NCBI GenBank assembly: GCA_003232155.1
Contig: QILY01000245.1
Location: 1-5,008, forward strand
Direction: 5' to 3'
DNA: 5,008 nt
Source of the DNA: Maribacter sp.
Lineage (GTDB): Bacteria > Bacteroidota > Bacteroidia > Flavobacteriales > Flavobacteriaceae
The number at the start of each line of letters is the position of its first letter. Within the stretch, counting starts at the first letter, position 1. Shown here piece by piece: positions 1 through 5,008 of this stretch. Made by a program: the position numbers and the translations under genes. A model generated the notes under the pieces. That model was not told the origin of the DNA, searched no databases, and worked only from the letters and a program-made list of their open reading frames with translations.

Positions 1-2126
1 CCAAAAAACATGAAAATGGTATTCGTAAATTCAAGCAGTATACCTATGATAAATACGAAAAAATAGAATTTGACCTCAATACGATCGATAGCGCGTTGAT
101 GCGACGAAAAATTTTCAAAGGATTGGAGTTTATTTTTCAAGATTTGGATACCTCACGTATTACAGGCAAAACCTATCTTCCCATATTTTTAAATGAAACT
201 TTCTCTAAAGTAAATGGCGATAATATACTAAAAGAAGAGAAGGAACAGGTCTTGGGAAACAAAAATTCAGGCTTTGACAACAACCAAGCTATTCTTGCCT
301 TTGTTGCTGATCTATACCAAGATTATGATATCTATGATAATTACCTGAAATTCTTTGATAAGAGTTTTACCAGCCCTTTATCGAAAACAGGAATAGACAC
401 TTATAATTATGCACTACTTGACAGTGCATTTATTGATAATAAATGGTGTTATAATATTGCATACTATCCAAGACGTAAAAACGAACTTACTTTTAAAGGT
501 GATTTTTGGGTAAACGATTCTACCTATGCCATAAAAAATATTAACCTAGAGGTAACCAAGAGTGCCAATATCAATTGGGTAAAGGAAATCTATATAGAAC
601 AGGATTTTGAGGTAATGAACGATTCGGTATTTCTATTGAAACGTGACTATATGCTCAGTGATTTTAGTTTTAGTAAAAAAGAGAAATCCAAAGGAGTGTA
701 CGGAAAACGTACCACAGTGTACGGTAGGTATAAATTTGACGAAGAAAAACCCAAGGCCTTTTATAAGGCCGATAAAAATCCTTTTGACCCTCAGAATATT
801 GTAAAAGATGATGTCTTTTGGGAAGAGAATCGATTAGAATCATTGAATAAAGATGAAAAAGGTATATACAAACTGTTAGATACTTTAAAAACGGTTCCCA
901 AATTCAAATCATACTACAATTTGGTAAGCATATTGGGGTCAGGTTATGTAGAAATTGATAAATGGAATCTGGACCTTGGCTCAGTGTATAGTGTTTTTGG
1001 TTTTAATGAAGCCGAAGGGCCAAGAGTGCGATTCGGGGCAAGAACCTTTTTTGGTCAGAACGACCCATGGCGCATAGAAGGCTATACGGCCTATGGCTTT
1101 ACGGACAGTAAGTTCAAATATGGTATTTCAGGTAAATTTTTGTTGGATAAAAAAAGCCGTTTTATTGTTTCAGGAGGAAATAGAAGGGATATAGAACAAT
1201 TGGGCGGAAGCTTAACGGCAACAAATGATGTGTTGGGAAGAGGTATAGCCTCTTCAGCGCTGGTAACAGTAGGGGCGAATAATAGATTAACAAATATTAA
1301 CCTAAGTAAATTGAGCTTTGAAATAGAGCCTTTGACCAATTTTAGAATTAATTTAGGAAGTACTTTCCGTACGCTAAGTTCTGCATTGCCCAATGATTTT
1401 AGTTTAGATTATATAGATGTTGGTTCGCCTACAGGCATATCTTCAGAAATACGACAGCTTGATGTCAATGCCTTGTTGATTTATACGCCAGGCAAAAAAA
1501 CAATAGGCTATGGCGTTGAAAGAGTTAATGTAAATGATAATTTTGGCACCATATTGTTAAACTACACGCAAGGTATTACAGGGATTTTAGATAGTGATTT
1601 TAATTATAGCAAACTTCAATTTTCATATAGTCAACCTTGGCAAATTGGCGGGTTCGGAAAACTGTTCAGTACACTTGAAATAGGCAAGACCTTTGGTGAT
1701 GTACCTTTAGGGCTTTTAAGTGTAGTGCCCGGTAACCAAACAGTTTTCTCTAATTATGGCACCTTTCATAATTTAGATTTTTATGAATTTGTAACAGATA
1801 CATATGCATCATTACATTTAGAACATAATTTTAATGGTAGACTGTTTTCGAGAATACCGTGGCTGCGTAAATTAAACCTTAGAGAAATAGTTAGTTTAAG
1901 AGGAGTATGGGGTGATCTTTCAGATTCTAATCTTGCTTTGAATGCGCCTGCAACCGTTACAACGCCACTTCAAGCTCCGTCTGATAGAATATATTATGAA
2001 TATTCATTAGGTGTGGGCAATATTTTCAAGGTTTTTAGAATTGATTTCAATTTTAGAGGAAACTATTTGGATAGCCCAGACGCAAGACCTTTTGGAGTAA
2101 CAGGTACTTTTGGATTTAATTTCTAA
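1..2126 (+). CDS. DUF5686-family outer-membrane beta-barrel protein (5' truncated)
   Basis: The reading frame is open from the first full codon (position 3) to TAA at 2124-2126, giving 707 visible residues. The TTG at 96 and ATG at 99 are internal: the 31 codons before them are open and read as good protein, so the true start lies upstream of the window. The sequence resembles the Bacteroidota DUF5686 family. Full-length members are usually 800 residues or more and often begin with a signal peptide and a carboxypeptidase-like regulatory domain, which would be the missing part. Visible residues 1 to about 300 look soluble and periplasmic, with a beta-rich stretch at about 145-210. From about residue 300 to the end, short alternating polar/hydrophobic strands separated by turns, followed by a terminal Phe (FGFNF end), indicate an outer-membrane beta-barrel. 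Function is unknown. No terminator follows, so some transcription could continue into ppa. Barrel topology is inferred from the pattern, not modelled. Confidence 0.85.
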   Translation, partial: KKHENGIRKFKQYTYDKYEKIEFDLNTIDSALMRRKIFKGLEFIFQDLDTSRITGKTYLPIFLNETFSKVNGDNILKEEKEQVLGNKNSGFDNNQAILAFVADLYQDYDIYDNYLKFFDKSFTSPLSKTGIDTYNYALLDSAFIDNKWCYNIAYYPRRKNELTFKGDFWVNDSTYAIKNINLEVTKSANINWVKEIYIEQDFEVMNDSVFLLKRDYMLSDFSFSKKEKSKGVYGKRTTVYGRYKFDEEKPKAFYKADKNPFDPQNIVKDDVFWEENRLESLNKDEKGIYKLLDTLKTVPKFKSYYNLVSILGSGYVEIDKWNLDLGSVYSVFGFNEAEGPRVRFGARTFFGQNDPWRIEGYTAYGFTDSKFKYGISGKFLLDKKSRFIVSGGNRRDIEQLGGSLTATNDVLGRGIASSALVTVGANNRLTNINLSKLSFEIEPLTNFRINLGSTFRTLSSALPNDFSLDYIDVGSPTGISSEIRQLDVNALLIYTPGKKTIGYGVERVNVNDNFGTILLNYTQGITGILDSDFNYSKLQFSYSQPWQIGGFGKLFSTLEIGKTFGDVPLGLLSVVPGNQTVFSNYGTFHNLDFYEFVTDTYASLHLEHNFNGRLFSRIPWLRKLNLREIVSLRGVWGDLSDSNLALNAPATVTTPLQAPSDRIYYEYSLGVGNIFKVFRIDFNFRGNYLDSPDARPFGVTGTFGFNF

Positions 2127-2223
2127 TGCATAATCTGGGTTTAAGGTCTTTTCAGCATAAATAGGAATCTGAATAATAAAGTTAACATAATACAATTATA
2201 AATAGCGAAGACGTTCAGGGTAG

Positions 2224-2231
2224 TATATTTG
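2224..2231 (+). promoter_or_regulatory. Bacteroidota-type -7 promoter element for ppa
   Basis: TATATTTG matches the Bacteroidota sigma-A -7 consensus TAnnTTTG exactly and is followed by CA, a common continuation in flavobacterial promoters. It would place transcription initiation near 2236-2240, leaving a leader of roughly 15 nt before the ATG at 2254. No TTTG or TTG is present at the expected -33 distance (around 2198-2206), so only half of the promoter is supported. Confidence 0.55.
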
Positions 2232-2253
2232 CACGTATAATAAAAAATTGGAA

Positions 2254-2781
2254 ATGCCTAAAAAAGGAAATATAACTTTTGATGTATTGATTGAAATACC
2301 AAAAGGGAGTAGAAACAAATATGAATATGATTTCAACCTTCATAAAATCAGATTTGACAGAATGCTTTTCTCATCAATGATGTATCCTGGTGATTATGGT
2401 TTTATTCCTGAAACTTTAGCTTTGGACAAGGATCCATTAGATGTTTTGGTAATGGGAACAGAACCTACATACCCAATGGTGGTTATGGAAGTAAAACCAA
2501 TAGGTGTTTTTCATATGACCGATGAAAAAGGGCCTGATGAAAAAATCATCTGCGTGCCTGTACACGACCCAATTTGGAATCAGAAGAATGATATCAGTGA
2601 TTTGAATCCGCACCGAATAAAAGAAATTGAACATTTCTTTCAAGTGTATAAAGATCTAGAGAAGAAAAAAGTAGATGTAGGCGGATGGGGCAATGTCGAA
2701 GAAGCGATTAAAATTTACCATCAGTGTGTAAAACGCTATGATGATAGTGAACACAAAAAGAAATGTACTTTTACGATATAA
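2254..2781 (+). CDS. ppa: soluble inorganic pyrophosphatase, family I
   Basis: The product hydrolyses cytoplasmic PPi to two phosphates with Mg2+, pulling forward reactions such as nucleic-acid synthesis and tRNA charging. From ATG 2254 it is 175 residues, the usual bacterial family I length. Residues equivalent to the E. coli active site are all present: E14, K22, E24, R36, Y44, Y48, D58, D60, D63, D90, E91, D95, K97, Y132 and K133. The metal-binding signature reads DKDPLDV (58-64); Lys as its second residue departs from the classic D-[SGDN]-D pattern but should not affect the metal-binding aspartates. A TTG at 2248 in the same frame would add two residues; ATG 2254 is preferred because it is a standard start and the homologous sequence begins only after it. 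The frame is closed upstream by TAG at 2221. The leader is A-rich with no Shine-Dalgarno, as is usual in this phylum. The gene is followed 14 bp later by a strong terminator. Confidence 0.97.
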   Translation: MPKKGNITFDVLIEIPKGSRNKYEYDFNLHKIRFDRMLFSSMMYPGDYGFIPETLALDKDPLDVLVMGTEPTYPMVVMEVKPIGVFHMTDEKGPDEKIICVPVHDPIWNQKNDISDLNPHRIKEIEHFFQVYKDLEKKKVDVGGWGNVEEAIKIYHQCVKRYDDSEHKKKCTFTI

Positions 2782-2795
2782 AAAATAATACCACT

Positions 2796-2833
2796 AAAAA
2801 AAGCCGCTTTTAATATTAAAAGCGGCTTTTTTT
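2796..2833 (+). terminator. intrinsic terminator after ppa, perfect palindrome
   Basis: Positions 2796-2814 and 2815-2833 are exact reverse complements, giving a 38-nt palindrome. The stem centres on GCCGC/GCGGC flanked by A/T pairs, with a small AATATT tip, and is followed on the + strand by seven T (2827-2833). Seven A lead into the left arm, so the minus-strand transcript would also end in a U tract and the element could act in both directions. It lies 14 bp after the ppa stop codon and separates ppa from hppA. Confidence 0.92.
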
Positions 2834-2850
2834 ATTCTATTTGATTTTAC

Positions 2851-2858
2851 TACTTTAG
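2851..2858 (+). promoter_or_regulatory. possible -7 promoter element for hppA
   Basis: TACTTTAG matches TAnnTTTG at all but one fixed position and, like the element before ppa, is followed by CA. It lies after the ppa terminator and 36 bp before the hppA start, giving a predicted leader of about 25-30 nt that is A-rich. No TTTG is seen at -33 spacing; that region falls within the T tract of the terminator. Its position makes it the best candidate for driving hppA, but the sequence match is weak. Confidence 0.38.
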
Positions 2859-2894
2859 CAGGCGTTAAAAAAAACTTAAAAACACTAAATTGAC

Positions 2895-5008
2895 ATGGAA
2901 TTAATAATCAAACTTTTACCAGTATTTGGCCTCTTGGCCTTGCTGTTTGTATTTGTTAAGAATATGTGGGTTTCCAAGCAGGAAGTCGGAGATGAAAAAA
3001 TGGTTAGAATAGCAAAAAACATTGCCGATGGCGCCATGTCTTTTCTAAAAGCTGAATACAAAATACTTTCAATTTTTGTTGTAGCCGTGGCTATCCTTCT
3101 TTTCTTTAAGGGAAATAACGAAGACGGTTCCCATGGTATGGTGGCATTATCTTTTGTAGTAGGTGCTGTCTGTTCTGCATTGGCAGGTTTTATAGGAATG
3201 AAAGTCGCTACAAAAGCAAACGTAAGAACAACTCAAGCTGCAAAAACTTCTTTAGGAAAAGCTTTAGAAGTTGCTTTCGCAGGCGGTGCTGTTATGGGCT
3301 TGGGAGTTGTTGGTCTTGGAGTTTTAGGACTTAGTACTTTATTTATGGTCTACCAATCTATGTGGCCTGGTGCCGAGAATTTAGGCTTGGTATTGAATGT
3401 GCTGTCCGGATTTTCTTTAGGAGCATCTTCTATTGCGCTTTTCGCTAGAGTTGGTGGTGGTATTTATACCAAAGCTGCTGATGTTGGTGCCGATTTAGTG
3501 GGTAAGGTTGAAGCCGGTATTCCTGAAGACCACCCATTGAACCCTGCTACTATTGCTGATAACGTAGGTGATAATGTAGGTGATGTTGCTGGTATGGGTG
3601 CCGATTTATTTGAATCATATATTGGTTCTATTATAGGTACTATGGTATTGGGTGCATTTATTATCACTCCTGATTTTGCAGGTTTAGGTGCAGTTTATCT
3701 TCCATTGGTACTAGCTGCTGTAGGTATTTTAATGTCTATCATAGGTACTTTCTTTGTAAGGGTTAAAGATGGTGGAAATCCACAAACGGCCCTGAATATT
3801 GGCGAGTATGGTTCTGCCGGCCTTATGGTTGTAGCTTCTTATTTTATTATTAATGCTTTGATACCTGAAACGGTTGAAGGTTTACCTGATGGTGCAAACG
3901 GAATTTTCTTTGCAACATTAGCTGGTCTTGTTGCTGGTTTAGGTGTAGGTAAGGTAACTGAATATTATACAGCTACAGGTAAAAAACCGGTAAATTCGAT
4001 TGTAAAACAATCAGAAACCGGTGCTGCAACAAATATCATTGCAGGTTTGGGTGTAGGTATGATGTCTACCCTGTTTCCTATTTTATTCATTGCTGCTGCT
4101 ATTTTAGTATCTCATCATTTTGCAGGTTTATATGGTATTGCAATTGCTGCGGTAGGTATGTTGGCAAATACGGGTATTCAATTAGCTGTTGATGCTTATG
4201 GACCAATTTGTGATAATGCCGGTGGTATTGCAGAAATGGCAGAATTACCAAAAGAAGTACGTGAGCGTACTGATAAATTAGATGCTGTTGGAAATACAAC
4301 AGCTGCAGTTGGTAAAGGTTTTGCCATTGCTTCTGCTGCTTTGACGGCTTTGGCTTTGTTTGCTGCTTTTATGAAGGTTGCTAACGTAACTTCCATTGAT
4401 GTTTCCAAGCCGACTATTATGGCGGGACTTTTAGTAGGTGGTATGCTTCCTTTTGTGTTCTCTGCTTTGTCTATGAATGCTGTAGGTCGTGCTGCAATGG
4501 CAATGATCGAAGAGGTTCGTCGTCAATTTAGAGATATTCCCCAATTGAAAGCTGCATTAGAAGTAATGAGAGCTGTTGATTCAGATATGTCAAAAGCGAC
4601 TCCAGAACAACGTGCAATTTTTGATGCTGCCGATGGCTATGCAGAATACGACAAATGTGTTGACATTTCTACAAAGGCTTCTATAAAAGAAATGGTATTG
4701 CCAGGGTTATTGGCGATCGCCGTTCCTGTTGCTTTTGGTTTTATTGGTGGCGCTGAAATGTTAGGTGGTCTTTTAGCAGGTGTAACCACTTGTGGTGTGC
4801 TTATGGCCATTTTCCAATCAAACGCAGGTGGTGCTTGGGACAATGCTAAGAAAATGATTGAATCTGATGGCCGTAAAGGTACTGATGCCCATAAAGCTGC
4901 TGTAGTTGGTGATACTGTTGGTGATCCATTTAAAGATACTTCAGGGCCTTCATTGAACATTCTTTTAAAATTAATGTCTGTAGTTGCTTTGGTAATTGCA
5001 CCCAGTAT
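2895..5008 (+). CDS. hppA: membrane-bound ion-pumping pyrophosphatase, K+-dependent type (3' truncated)
   Basis: This inner-membrane enzyme couples PPi hydrolysis to export of Na+ and/or H+. The start ATG at 2895 is firm: an in-frame TAA lies at 2886-2888. The frame stays open to the window end (704 full codons), so the last part of the protein, with its final membrane segment(s), is missing. The protein is highly hydrophobic, beginning with a membrane helix at about residues 3-22. Family active-site motifs are intact: KAADVGAD (193-200), DNVGDNVGD (222-230), GPICDNAGGIAEM (436-448), AWDNAKK (647-653) and DTVGDPFKD (673-681). Ala470 and Gly473 in GNTTAAVGKG (466-475) are the residues of K+-dependent enzymes; K+-independent ones carry Lys and Thr. 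Glu240 in DLFESY corresponds to Glu246 of the Thermotoga maritima Na+ pump, whereas plant H+ pumps have their Glu one helical turn later. Some bacterial H+ pumps share the first arrangement, so the ion cannot be settled from this. It lies 113 bp after ppa behind a terminator, probably with its own promoter. Confidence 0.97.
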   Translation, partial: MELIIKLLPVFGLLALLFVFVKNMWVSKQEVGDEKMVRIAKNIADGAMSFLKAEYKILSIFVVAVAILLFFKGNNEDGSHGMVALSFVVGAVCSALAGFIGMKVATKANVRTTQAAKTSLGKALEVAFAGGAVMGLGVVGLGVLGLSTLFMVYQSMWPGAENLGLVLNVLSGFSLGASSIALFARVGGGIYTKAADVGADLVGKVEAGIPEDHPLNPATIADNVGDNVGDVAGMGADLFESYIGSIIGTMVLGAFIITPDFAGLGAVYLPLVLAAVGILMSIIGTFFVRVKDGGNPQTALNIGEYGSAGLMVVASYFIINALIPETVEGLPDGANGIFFATLAGLVAGLGVGKVTEYYTATGKKPVNSIVKQSETGAATNIIAGLGVGMMSTLFPILFIAAAILVSHHFAGLYGIAIAAVGMLANTGIQLAVDAYGPICDNAGGIAEMAELPKEVRERTDKLDAVGNTTAAVGKGFAIASAALTALALFAAFMKVANVTSIDVSKPTIMAGLLVGGMLPFVFSALSMNAVGRAAMAMIEEVRRQFRDIPQLKAALEVMRAVDSDMSKATPEQRAIFDAADGYAEYDKCVDISTKASIKEMVLPGLLAIAVPVAFGFIGGAEMLGGLLAGVTTCGVLMAIFQSNAGGAWDNAKKMIESDGRKGTDAHKAAVVGDTVGDPFKDTSGPSLNILLKLMSVVALVIAPS

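Noticed and set aside
96..101. TTG/ATG as the start of the first gene
   Set aside because: The frame is open back to position 3, and the upstream residues read as continuous family-like protein, so these are internal codons of a truncated gene.
1091..1393. Minus-strand open frame of 100 codons inside the DUF5686 gene
   Set aside because: It is the complement of a well-supported coding region, its product shows no recognisable domain, and nothing marks a promoter or start for it.
2075..2150. Interleaved complementary blocks: CCCAGA (2075-2080) with TCTGGG (2134-2139), and AAGACCTT (2084-2091) with AAGGTCTT (2143-2150), in a pseudoknot-like order at the end of the first gene
   Set aside because: The helices are short, the loops are long, and half of the structure lies in coding sequence. 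Blocks of 6 and 8 bases can occur by chance here. Conservation with compensatory changes in relatives would be needed to revive it.
2150..2173. Weak inverted repeat TTCAG...CTGAA in the gap before ppa, as a possible terminator for the first gene
   Set aside because: Only five base pairs with a 14-nt loop, no GC-rich stem and no following T tract.
2007..2195. Minus-strand open frame of 62 codons spanning the end of the first gene and the gap before ppa
   Set aside because: It overlaps the real gene for most of its length, and its translation resembles no family I know.
2437..2643. Minus-strand open frame of 68 codons inside ppa
   Set aside because: It lies wholly within the pyrophosphatase gene, whose catalytic residues are encoded by the same bases on the + strand.
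2734..2781. Lys-rich, Cys-containing tail of Ppa as a possible added targeting or metal-binding tail
   Set aside because: The total length equals the usual bacterial family I length, so there is no real extension, and no known motif is present.
3556..3590. Short tandem-like repeat (GATAACGTAGGT / GATAATGTAGGT) in hppA
   Set aside because: It encodes the conserved DNVGDNVGD substrate-binding motif of the family, so it reflects protein constraint and is not a DNA repeat element.
3464..4960. Four minus-strand open frames (3464-3667, 4099-4299, 4196-4408, 4637-4960) inside hppA
   Set aside because: They arise from the Ala/Gly/Val-rich codon pattern of hppA read backwards; their translations are low-complexity and have no recognisable domain.

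Overview
The window looks like an ordinary chromosomal stretch from a member of the Bacteroidota, most likely a Flavobacteriaceae species. It is AT-rich. It carries a DUF5686-type outer-membrane protein of a kind largely restricted to that phylum. Promoter-like elements of the Bacteroidota form (TAnnTTTG) are present, and neither complete gene start has a Shine-Dalgarno sequence. Family assignments are made by reading the translated sequence, not by a database search.

Layout, all genes on the + strand: (1) positions 1-2126 hold the 3' part of a large DUF5686-family gene whose start lies before the window. (2) A 127-bp gap contains a good -7 promoter element at 2224-2231. (3) Positions 2254-2781 encode a complete soluble family I inorganic pyrophosphatase (ppa) with every catalytic residue in place. 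(4) A perfect 38-nt palindrome at 2796-2833 forms a strong, probably bidirectional, intrinsic terminator. (5) A second, weaker promoter-like element lies at 2851-2858. (6) From 2895 to the end of the window runs a membrane-embedded ion-pumping pyrophosphatase (hppA), cut off at its C-terminus; 704 codons are visible.

The functional theme is pyrophosphate. A soluble enzyme that hydrolyses PPi and releases the energy as heat sits directly beside a membrane enzyme that uses the same substrate to pump Na+ and/or H+. The terminator and separate promoter-like elements suggest the two are expressed as separate units. The first gene has no evident connection to PPi metabolism. No RNA genes, mobile elements, CRISPR arrays or long repeats were seen, and no stretch longer than about 130 bp lacks a gene. 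I found no convincing undescribed system; the paired pyrophosphatases and the uncharacterised outer-membrane protein are the points most worth a second look.
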